Shown here: piece by piece, positions 1 through 5,400 of the stretch
Layout of the letters: every line of letters begins with the position of its first letter
Position numbering within the stretch: position 1 is the first letter of the stretch
Assembly (NCBI GenBank): GCA_016190535.1
Contig: JACPQK010000150.1
Location: 1 to 8,147, forward strand
From: Chloroflexota bacterium
GTDB lineage: Bacteria; Chloroflexota; Dehalococcoidia; JACPQK01
Reading direction: 5' to 3'
DNA length: 8,147 bases
Notes under the pieces: generated by a model
What the model saw: the letters and a program-made list of their open reading frames with translations, nothing else
What the model was told of the DNA's origin: nothing
Database searches by the model: none
Translations under genes and position numbers: made by a program

Positions 1-1
1 C

Positions 2-1195
2 TTCTTCCTGAGCCTTCGCACCAGTTCGGTAGTGCCAGCCGAACCGGTTACTGCCATCGCTCAGCCTTACCGCTACAGCCTTCCTGCTTGGGAGGCCAGG
101 CACCTCTGGGGCAAGTGGCTTTTTCTTCTCGGCCAGCCCTTACGTGGTGGTGCGCCCGGAGATACCGAGGCCAAGGCCCAGCTTAGAGAGTTCTTCACCA
201 TAACAGAGCAAATAGCTGCCGCTCAGGCGGAGCTAGAGAGGGCAGCCAGCTTGGACGACGGTCCCGCCCGTCAGGCGGCCTCGACGCGGCTCAAGGAACT
301 GGGAGAGCGGCGTTCCCAGCTTCAGCCGCAGGTGGAGGCTATTCTGGAGGCGGAGATAGCCAGGGCCCTGGGCAGGGAAGGCTTGAGTTCAGGGTTGGGA
401 CCCTGGCAACTAATCTTTCCTCCGGTGGACTTCACCTTCGGCGCTACCCCCCATCTGCTGATTACCTCCCCCAGGGACCGCATCGAGCTTCGCCAGACCA
501 TTCTACTTGCCCCTGACATTACCCTGGAGCGCGTGGAGGATATTGAAGACAGGGTGGAGGCCCTGGGCATCTCTGCCATTATCGAGCGCGTCGGAGGCCT
601 GGCCACCTATCCCAGCGTGGTCTCCGGAACTGCCCCCCTGGAGTGGACCGTGACCACGGCGATACACGAGTGGGTGCACCATTACCTCTTTTTCGATCCC
701 CTGGGCCGCAGCTACCGCTCCAGCCCGGAGATGACCACGGTGAACGAGACCCTGGCCGATCTGGTGGCCCAGGAGCTCGCCCCCCAGGTGCTCTCTCACC
801 TGTTCCCCGAGCTGGCCCGCCCCGACCCGCCGGTTCCGGGACCCAGCCAGCCGGCACCCCCTGCTCCGGATGCCTTCAATTTCAATCGGGAGATAAGGGT
901 CACCCGCCTCCAGGTCGATGAGTTGCTGGCCCAGGGCCAAACTGAGGCAGCCGAGAGGTACATGGGGGAGCGTCGGGTTTTCCTCGCCCAGAACGGCTAC
1001 TACATTCGGAAGCTGAACCAGGCCTACTTTGCCTGGCACGGCACCTATGCCGATTCCCCAGCCTCGGCAAGCCCGGTGGCGGACCTCCTCCGCGGGCTGA
1101 GGGCAGACAGCCCCAGTTTGGAGGCCTTTGTGCGCCTGGTGGCCAGGGTCGCCAGCTATGAGGAGTTCCTGGCCCTCTCCGCACCAGCGCCCTGA
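2..1195 (+). CDS. Putative zinc metallopeptidase (HExxH), 5' end outside window
   Basis: Probable secreted or membrane-attached zinc peptidase of unknown substrate. The frame is open to the window edge. The first internal start (GTG at 32) has no ribosome binding site, so the N-terminus, probably a signal or membrane segment (FFLSLRTSS is the visible remnant), lies outside. Counting from the GTG, the zinc motif HEWVHH is at residues 212-217 (H212, E213, H216) and a likely third ligand E239 sits in NETLAD, a gluzincin-like arrangement. Residues 50-110 are charged and helical, probably a coiled coil. Residues 264-279 are a Pro/Ala-rich linker. A C-terminal helical region follows (YYIRKLNQAYFAWHGTY at 323-339), which I recall from conserved hypothetical proteins of similar bacteria. 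It ends 3 bp from the stop of the convergent gene. The HExxH and Glu ligand are seen; peptidase activity is inferred; family and substrate are not assigned. Confidence 0.8.
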   Translation, partial: FFLSLRTSSVVPAEPVTAIAQPYRYSLPAWEARHLWGKWLFLLGQPLRGGAPGDTEAKAQLREFFTITEQIAAAQAELERAASLDDGPARQAASTRLKELGERRSQLQPQVEAILEAEIARALGREGLSSGLGPWQLIFPPVDFTFGATPHLLITSPRDRIELRQTILLAPDITLERVEDIEDRVEALGISAIIERVGGLATYPSVVSGTAPLEWTVTTAIHEWVHHYLFFDPLGRSYRSSPEMTTVNETLADLVAQELAPQVLSHLFPELARPDPPVPGPSQPAPPAPDAFNFNREIRVTRLQVDELLAQGQTEAAERYMGERRVFLAQNGYYIRKLNQAYFAWHGTYADSPASASPVADLLRGLRADSPSLEAFVRLVARVASYEEFLALSAPAP

Positions 1196-1198
1196 GGG

Positions 1199-1405
1199 CT
1201 ACTCTACCTGGATCTTCTCCCGCGGTGTGGACGCTTCCGGCTCCACCGCCTCAATGGCGGCATCCAGGCACTCCCGGAGGGCCAGGAGAAACTCCCGGAC
1301 GGAGGCCCTGATGTGGGCAGGGCTTTCGCCCGGCATCTGGCCCAGGGGGAGCGCCCGGAACTGGAGGGTAACGCCCTCGCCGGGGCTATAGCGAACTTGA
1401 ATCAC
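1199..1405 (-). CDS. Small conserved-looking protein coupled to arsA
   Basis: A 68-residue soluble protein that I do not recognise. It begins VRYSPGEGVTLQFRALPLG, which could form beta strands, and continues as an amphipathic helix (about residues 30-52) followed by an acidic tail ending EKIQVE. No cysteine pair, membrane segment or signal peptide is visible. It is supported as a gene by its start: GTG at 1405 overlaps the arsA TGA stop in a GTGA four-base overlap, and a GGAGGG Shine-Dalgarno lies a few bases upstream inside the end of arsA. Translation is therefore probably coupled to arsA, and a partner or accessory role for that ATPase is a reasonable guess, no more. Its stop lies tail to tail with the metallopeptidase stop. 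Confidence 0.65.
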   Translation of the reverse strand: MIQVRYSPGEGVTLQFRALPLGQMPGESPAHIRASVREFLLALRECLDAAIEAVEPEASTPREKIQVE

Positions 1406-2601
1406 CGGTCCCTCCCTCGGCCTGGTCTCTTAGGCCGGTCTGCGGAAAACTTGATCTTGAGCTTGTCCCCCTCGAACCGTGCCTCCACCACTGGCAAGGT
1501 GGCCAGGGTGCGGGGCAAGAACAAGTGCCTGCGCTGCCGCCCCGCCTTGACCACCATCTCGCTTCCCGTACGGGAGAGGGAGACCTCCTCCCTGAGAGTG
1601 AAAGGAAGAGGAAGTTCCAGGATGAAGTAGCTGTCCTGGCGGTAGACCTCCTGGGGGCGGCCGTGGTAGTAGACCTGGGCAGGGTCGTCCTGGCCGAAGA
1701 GGTGGTTGCCCACTTCCCTTAGAGCGTCAACGCCCACCACCTCGCGGGGAAGGAGGGGCACCGGCCGGATAGGCAGGGGGGCGAAGGAGTCCTGGATCAG
1801 CTCGTAGTAGCGGGCCTGGCTCTCCATCCAGCCCTGGAAGAAGCCTTCAGACAGCTCCTGAGGGAGCACCCGGTTGCATACCACCAGGTCAGTAAAGTAA
1901 CCGTGGAGGTTGAGGTAAGTAAAGGTGCGCTGGGTCTCCTTGATGACCATCTTCTCCGGGTTCACCACCAGCCTGATGGAGGACACGTGAGGGTCTTTGA
2001 GGATGACGTTCATCCGGTCCAACTGCTGGAAGAGGAACTCGATGGAGTTAAACACATCGCCGCCCGGCACCGGAACGCCCAGCAGGCGCTGGCCCAGTGG
2101 CCTGATGACACTGACCACCCGCTTCTCCACGGGGAATACCTTCTCCATGTACCAGCGGGCCATCTCAGGGAAGGAGAGCAGGCGCAGGGTCTCCCCGGTG
2201 GGGGCACAGTCCACCACCACCAGGTCGTACTCGCCACTATCGTGATAGCGGGTGATATAGAGCAGGCCAGCCATCTCGTCGGCCCCAGGGGGCACCGCCA
2301 CCTCATCGGCCACCAGTTCATTCAGCCCCCGCCACTGGAGGAGGGCGGCCAGCCACTCCTGGACCGTCTTCCAGTGACGGTCCAGCTCCAGGAGCACGTC
2401 GATCTCCTGGGCCCACAGGTTAGGTGCGACAAGCTTGGGTTCCCCGCTCAGGGGGGTATCCAAGGAGTCGGCCAGGCTATGGGCGGGATCGGTGCTGAAG
2501 ATTATGGTGCGGTAACCCGACTCCGCTGCCCGCAGGGCGGTGGCGGCGGCGATGCTGGTCTTGCCCACCCCGCCCTTGCCCGTATAGAGGATCACCCGCA
2601 T
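1402..2601 (-). CDS. arsA: ArsA/Get3-family ATPase with C-terminal HSP20-like domain
   Basis: A 399-aa cytoplasmic P-loop ATPase of the ArsA/TRC40 (Get3) branch of the SIMIBI class. Seen: deviant Walker A GKGGVGKTS at 8-16, switch I STDPAHS at 36-42, switch II DCAPTGE at 131-137, and VVNPEKM at 212-218 in the usual adenine-side position. Residues about 322-386 (YFILELPLPFTLREE onward) match the small HSP20-like beta domain that ends many bacterial and archaeal ArsA homologues. The length suits a single-domain ArsA, not the tandem two-domain plasmid type. Only C132 and C242 are present, so the arsenite-binding cysteines of classical ArsA and the CxxC of Get3 are not evident. No arsB, arsD or arsR is nearby. 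A transport-energising or chaperone role is likelier than arsenite export. The frame is open upstream to 2913, but ATG at 2601 is the start because MRVILYTGKGG is the canonical N-terminus and a promoter ends just before it. Confidence 0.9.
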   Translation of the reverse strand: MRVILYTGKGGVGKTSIAAATALRAAESGYRTIIFSTDPAHSLADSLDTPLSGEPKLVAPNLWAQEIDVLLELDRHWKTVQEWLAALLQWRGLNELVADEVAVPPGADEMAGLLYITRYHDSGEYDLVVVDCAPTGETLRLLSFPEMARWYMEKVFPVEKRVVSVIRPLGQRLLGVPVPGGDVFNSIEFLFQQLDRMNVILKDPHVSSIRLVVNPEKMVIKETQRTFTYLNLHGYFTDLVVCNRVLPQELSEGFFQGWMESQARYYELIQDSFAPLPIRPVPLLPREVVGVDALREVGNHLFGQDDPAQVYYHGRPQEVYRQDSYFILELPLPFTLREEVSLSRTGSEMVVKAGRQRRHLFLPRTLATLPVVEARFEGDKLKIKFSADRPKRPGRGRDR

Positions 2602-2610
2602 GGCAGCCCA

Positions 2611-2639
2611 ATTATAAACCCAGCCTTGCCCCAGGGCAA
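2611..2639 (-). promoter_or_regulatory. Sigma70-type promoter of arsA, leaderless
   Basis: Read on the minus strand: -35 TTGCCC (2639-2634), a 17-nt spacer, and a perfect -10 TATAAT (2616-2611). Only nine bases separate the -10 from the arsA ATG at 2601, so transcription should start at or within about three bases of the A of ATG. No Shine-Dalgarno is present. This fixes the arsA start and argues against the longer upstream reading frame, most of which would lie upstream of the transcription start. Confidence 0.65.
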
Positions 2640-2668
2640 CGAACTGGCAGGGGGCTGGGGTCCGTAAA

Positions 2669-2764
2669 CCGTGGATTCTTGATAAAGAGCGAAGTAAGCG
2701 CAAATGGGGTTCGACAATCATCTCACAGGTGGTATTTGATACCCCAGGCTGAAGGAATCCACGG
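2669..2764. promoter_or_regulatory. Divergent control region with inverted repeat and palindrome
   Basis: Between arsA (minus) and the 66-aa gene (plus) lies a 231-bp gene-free stretch. It contains a perfect 10-bp inverted repeat, CCGTGGATTC at 2669-2678 and GAATCCACGG at 2755-2764, with 76 bp between the arms. Inside the interval is a 13-bp palindrome, GGTATTTGATACC (2731-2743). The repeats lie upstream of both divergent promoters, where an activator or a looping repressor could bind. The geometry is seen; a regulatory function is inferred. No known operator consensus is recognised. Confidence 0.4.
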
Positions 2765-2776
2765 ATTAAGGTGGGG

Positions 2777-2805
2777 TTGTTCACCCTGAGAGCCGGGCCT
2801 AAAAT
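2777..2805 (+). promoter_or_regulatory. Promoter of the 66-aa gene
   Basis: -35 TTGTTC (2777-2782), a 17-nt spacer, and -10 TAAAAT (2800-2805, five of six consensus bases). Transcription would start near 2812, leaving about 20 bases of leader that contain the ribosome binding site. The -35 is weak (three of six), which fits a regulated promoter. Confidence 0.5.
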
Positions 2806-2819
2806 GGAGTAGGGTTGCC

Positions 2820-2828
2820 AGGAGGTGA
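2820..2828 (+). promoter_or_regulatory. Strong ribosome binding site
   Basis: AGGAGGTGA is a full match to the anti-Shine-Dalgarno of 16S rRNA, with seven bases from AGGAGG to the ATG at 2833. It decides the start of the 66-aa gene: a TTG at 2815 is in frame, but it lies upstream of this site and has none of its own. Confidence 0.8.
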
Positions 2829-2832
2829 GACT

Positions 2833-3033
2833 ATGCGGTGCTACTGGGGGCCTGGTCGTTTCCACTTTGGTCTTGGCATGCGTCCCTTTGGCTTCTGGTT
2901 CGGTGGCATCCACCCCTTCCCCCGCAAGGAGGACTACCTGCGGATGCTGGAGCGCTACAAGGAGGACCTGGAGGCCGAGCTAAGGGACGTGGAGCGCGAG
3001 ATAGAAGCGCTGAAGAAGGAAAAGGCGGCATAG
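2833..3033 (+). CDS. Small Gly/aromatic-rich protein with coiled-coil tail (DUF5320-like)
   Basis: A 66-aa protein with two clearly different halves. Residues 1-30 are rich in Gly, Phe, Trp, Tyr and His with one Cys (MRCYWGPGRFHFGLG, then FGFWFGGIHPFPR). Residues 33-65 are almost entirely charged and helical with heptad-like leucines (YLRMLERYKEDLEAELRDVE). This resembles the small DUF5320-type proteins, a Gly-rich head followed by a Glu/Lys coiled coil, often found near metal or iron-sulfur ATPases; the resemblance is from memory and not a domain search. It has its own promoter and a near-perfect Shine-Dalgarno, and is divergent from arsA, so the two may share regulation. The coiled coil suggests a dimer or a partner protein. 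Function unknown. Confidence 0.75.
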   Translation: MRCYWGPGRFHFGLGMRPFGFWFGGIHPFPRKEDYLRMLERYKEDLEAELRDVEREIEALKKEKAA

Positions 3034-3098
3034 GTCCCTGATTCCAGTAGTGCGCCTCTTCAGTTCGCAAGGCTGATGGGTACAGGGCCTCTTGTTTT
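3032..3098 (+). terminator. Possible terminator after the 66-aa gene
   Basis: Just after the stop, AGGTCCCTG (3032-3040) can pair, with one bulged T, with CAGGGCCT (3083-3090). An inner GCCT/AGGC stem is possible, and the U-rich tract CTTGTTTT follows at 3091-3098. The long loop makes this a weak candidate. Confidence 0.3.
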
Positions 3099-3121
3099 CC
3101 ACACGGGTTAACACGCCCCTG

Positions 3122-3139
3122 AAAGGCACTGTCAGTGCC
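3122..3139 (-). terminator. Possible terminator of the cytochrome operon
   Basis: The perfect palindrome GGCACTGACAGTGCC, read on the minus strand at 3139-3125, is followed by TTT (3124-3122) and begins 26 bases after the cytochrome stop. The position suits a rho-independent terminator, but the T-run is short. Confidence 0.35.
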
Positions 3140-3165
3140 CAACCTCATTTGCTGGCCTACCAGGG

Positions 3166-3978
3166 CTAAGGGGGCAGGCGGTGGCAAGCCAGGCAGAGCT
3201 CGTTGGTCCGTCCCTTGTGGTCAGCGGGCACCTGCGGCGCGCCCGCTCTTCCCTGGGCATGGCAGAGCAGGCAGGGCTCGCCGGTGAGGGCGGTATGGGG
3301 CACGGCGGGAGGCTGCTCACTGACCGGGATGGGTGCCAGGGTGAGCCTGTGGCAGCCAGTACATAGCTCTTCCGTTCGGCCCGCGTGGTCGGCGGGCATC
3401 CTGGGAGCACCAGCCTTGCCTTCCGCGTGGCAGAGAAGGCAGGGCTCCCCGCTGAAAGTGGGATGGGGTATGGCCGGGGGTTGGAGGCTCGCCGGTGGTG
3501 GTGAGAGGGTGAGGCCATGACAGGCGGCACACATCTCGTTAGCCCGTCCGGCGTGGTCCGCGGGCAACCTGGGGGCTCCGGCCAGGCCCTCCTCGTGGCA
3601 GAGAAGACAGGGCTCCCCGCTGAAGGTAGGATGAAGGACAGGCGGTGGTTTGCCCACCATGGTCGCTGGAGTCAGGACTAGCCCGTGGCAGGCCAGGCAT
3701 ACCTCGCTGGTACGGCTAGCGTGGTCCGCGGGCATCCGGGGAGCACCGGCCAGGCCTTCCTCATGGCACAGGAGACAGGGTTCTCCAGCAAAGACTGGAT
3801 GGGGGACAGGCTTGGGGCCCCCGGCCACATAGGGCCTGGGTTGGGGTGTCACCTGGTGACAGTCGAGGCACAGCCTGTTGGTCATATCGGCGTGGTCAGG
3901 GGGAACTCTGGGGGTGCCCCCTACCCCTGTAGCGTGGCAGCCCAGACAATCGGGGAACTCCTTGACGCTGTGGGGCAC
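3166..3978 (-). repeat. Five tandem ~168-bp di-heme coding repeats
   Basis: Within the cytochrome gene, five consecutive units occupy 3978-3808, 3807-3640, 3639-3472, 3471-3304 and 3303-3166. The middle three are exactly 168 bp (56 codons), the first is 57 codons, and the last stops after 45 codons, losing its proline-rich linker. Each encodes the pattern VPHP-x-F-x-GEPCLLCH, then GxAGAP, PADH, and CxxCH before a Pro-rich spacer. Each unit therefore has two CxxCH and two further conserved His, enough for two bis-His hemes. The first unit (FPDCLGCHATG) is the most diverged. The DNA is visibly similar between units 2-4, consistent with growth by tandem duplication. Confidence 0.9.
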
Positions 3979-5148
3979 GAAGCTCACAGCGGGGGCAACG
4001 GGAACCGGGCCGATGATTGCCTGGGCAGCGCCAGGGGGCAGGTCATAGTGGCACAGGGTGCAGTTGGCCCTAATCTCCCTGGCCTCACCGTTGGGCGTCG
4101 TAGCAACAAGCCTGCCGTGACAACGGAAGCAGCCGGTATGGGTGGCGTTATCAATGTGGGTCTCCCAGGTCACCTGCATCTGGGGGAAAATGGCCAGCCT
4201 GGCTAGGCCCTTCAGGGCCTCGATGGCTTGTTGTATCTCCCTCGTTTTCTGCCCATAGAGCTCTGGGTAGGAGCGCCGGTAGAACTCGTCTAGCGCCTCC
4301 GCCTGGCGGAAGGCCTGCTCCAGCGTCTTGTCGGGCTGCAATACCTCCAGTCCTTTCTTCTTTATAAAGGGCAAAGCGGGGTCCAGGTCCCCCCGGCTCA
4401 GGGCATTGTCTAGAAGGGAGTCCGGGGAGCGGAAGACATGGGTTGCCCGATTGTGGCAATCGATACAGTCGAAGAAACGCCCCTCCCTCTGGATACGCTG
4501 AGGGGTTACTTCCGCCGGGCGTTCTAAATTCACATATTCGGTTACCCGACCGTCTGGGGTCTCCACCCGAACCCAGGCAATCTGCTGGCGGGCTTCGTCC
4601 AGGGGAAGGTAGGTGATCCTGGCGGCTATGTGCCAGTGCACTCCGGCGGCCGCTTGTCCGCTACCCATCCGGAAGACCAGCAGCCTGGCTTCCCGGGTGT
4701 TGCTTTCCTCGGAGGCGAAGTGGTCGAAAAGGCGCAGGCGGTCCTGGGCGAGCTTCTGGGGCCAGTGGCAGCGCTGGCAAGTCTCGCGGGCAGGGCGCAG
4801 GTCATGGACTGGGCTGGTGATGGGCCGCGGGTAGCGCCCGGTGATGGTGCGGAGGATAAGGGGGATGCCCGTGACCTTGGAGCGCACCAGGTAGTTGGTG
4901 CCAGAGCCCACATGGCATTCCACGCAGGGCACGCGGGCATGGGGTGAAGCCTGATAGGCGGTGTACTCCGGCTCCATCACCTGGTGGCAGAGGGCGCCGC
5001 AGAAGGCCGGGCTATCGGTGAACTCCAGCAGCTCCAGGCCGCCCAGGGTAAGCAGGAAGACCTCCAGGACGCCGGCAATGAGAAAGAAGCCCAGGAGCCA
5101 GCGAGTGCGGGAGCGCCCCAGGTCAATGAGGAGGCGTCTTCTAGCCAC
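3166..5148 (-). CDS. 16-heme membrane-anchored cytochrome c, NapC/NirT-like core with di-heme repeat tail
   Basis: A 660-aa multiheme cytochrome, probably taking electrons from membrane quinol and passing them outward. Residues 17-43 form one hydrophobic anchor with a basic N-terminus (ARRRLL), so the hemes face outside the membrane. Fifteen CxxCH motifs start at C75, C124, C228, C340, C363, C401, C427, C458, C484, C514, C540, C570, C596, C626 and C652. The first site, at C50, is a CxxxCH (FCGALCHQVM), followed by a Met placed as in NapC/NrfH and by SPHARV. The core (about 1-390) has the HWH, WVRV and FFDCIDCHNR features I recall from NapC/NirT proteins of metal reducers (ImcH-like). The tail (391-660) is five tandem di-heme units. 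GTG at 5148 is chosen because it overlaps the upstream stop by eight bases and starts directly at ARRRLL. A TTG at 5199 is in frame but overlaps the upstream gene by 59 bases and lacks a ribosome site. Confidence 0.92.
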   Translation of the reverse strand: MARRRLLIDLGRSRTRWLLGFFLIAGVLEVFLLTLGGLELLEFTDSPAFCGALCHQVMEPEYTAYQASPHARVPCVECHVGSGTNYLVRSKVTGIPLILRTITGRYPRPITSPVHDLRPARETCQRCHWPQKLAQDRLRLFDHFASEESNTREARLLVFRMGSGQAAAGVHWHIAARITYLPLDEARQQIAWVRVETPDGRVTEYVNLERPAEVTPQRIQREGRFFDCIDCHNRATHVFRSPDSLLDNALSRGDLDPALPFIKKKGLEVLQPDKTLEQAFRQAEALDEFYRRSYPELYGQKTREIQQAIEALKGLARLAIFPQMQVTWETHIDNATHTGCFRCHGRLVATTPNGEAREIRANCTLCHYDLPPGAAQAIIGPVPVAPAVSFVPHSVKEFPDCLGCHATGVGGTPRVPPDHADMTNRLCLDCHQVTPQPRPYVAGGPKPVPHPVFAGEPCLLCHEEGLAGAPRMPADHASRTSEVCLACHGLVLTPATMVGKPPPVLHPTFSGEPCLLCHEEGLAGAPRLPADHAGRANEMCAACHGLTLSPPPASLQPPAIPHPTFSGEPCLLCHAEGKAGAPRMPADHAGRTEELCTGCHRLTLAPIPVSEQPPAVPHTALTGEPCLLCHAQGRAGAPQVPADHKGRTNELCLACHRLPP

Positions 5149-5353
5149 GGCGGATACTTTCGCTACGAATGACCAGGAAGAAGACCCCGATGCCGGCAAC
5201 AGCCAGTAGAGGTATCAAGGAGAAGACAAAGACACCAAACAAAGGGTTCCTCTCCGGCAGGTCGGAGAGGAAGGAGAAGGCGACCAGGGATGCCGTGGCC
5301 AGCACCAGGGCTGTGGCCACCCAGGCTAGAGGTTCAACCAGTACATACCGCAT
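5141..5353 (-). CDS. Small two-helix membrane protein coupled to the cytochrome
   Basis: A 70-aa protein with two hydrophobic helices, residues about 8-28 (LAWVATALVLATASLVAFSF) and 38-63 (LFGVFVFSLIPLLAVAGIG onward), separated by a short polar loop (SDLPERNP) and ending in a basic tail (RSESIRRG). There is no heme motif, no cysteine and no recognised domain. ATG at 5353 has the Shine-Dalgarno GGAGGTGAT directly in front. The end overlaps the cytochrome start (GTGGCTAG, 5148-5141), so the two are probably made in a fixed ratio. Location in the membrane is confident. A role as a membrane subunit or assembly partner of the cytochrome, for example at the quinol site, is inference from gene order. 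Confidence 0.75.
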   Translation of the reverse strand: MRYVLVEPLAWVATALVLATASLVAFSFLSDLPERNPLFGVFVFSLIPLLAVAGIGVFFLVIRSESIRRG

Positions 5354-5362
5354 ATCACCTCC
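5354..5362 (-). promoter_or_regulatory. Ribosome binding site of the two-helix protein
   Basis: On the minus strand GGAGGTGAT runs directly into the ATG at 5353, four bases after the GGAGG core. It supports this start. The rest of the 47-bp gap to the CoA-transferase stop shows no promoter or terminator, so readthrough from upstream is likely. Confidence 0.65.
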
Positions 5363-5400
5363 CCCAGGTCCCCCCGCCGATGAGTCTGAGGCCGTTCTCC

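Noticed and set aside
503..1039. 178-aa minus-strand open frame opposite the metallopeptidase
   Set aside because: The plus-strand gene has a zinc motif and a consistent domain layout; the antisense frame has neither.
1903..2667. 254-aa plus-strand open frame opposite arsA
   Set aside because: It is antisense to a clear ArsA ATPase. Its His/Gln/Gly-rich translation has no domain features; long antisense frames are common in GC-rich DNA.
2704..2725. tRNA T-arm-like GGGGTTCGA
   Set aside because: The flanking bases do not pair into a T stem and no acceptor or anticodon arm can be built around it.
2602..2913. Upstream extension of the arsA reading frame giving a 503-aa protein
   Set aside because: The canonical ArsA N-terminus starts at 2601, the extension runs through the promoter and the divergent 66-aa gene, and its composition is not protein-like.
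3166..3978. CRISPR-like or transposon-like tandem array
   Set aside because: The 168-bp periodicity is wholly coding, in frame, with conserved CxxCH and His residues. It is a protein repeat.
5149..5199. TTG start at 5199 for the cytochrome
   Set aside because: Rare start codon, no ribosome site, 59-base overlap with the two-helix gene, and the added residues look like frame-shadow sequence. GTG at 5148 fits coupling better.
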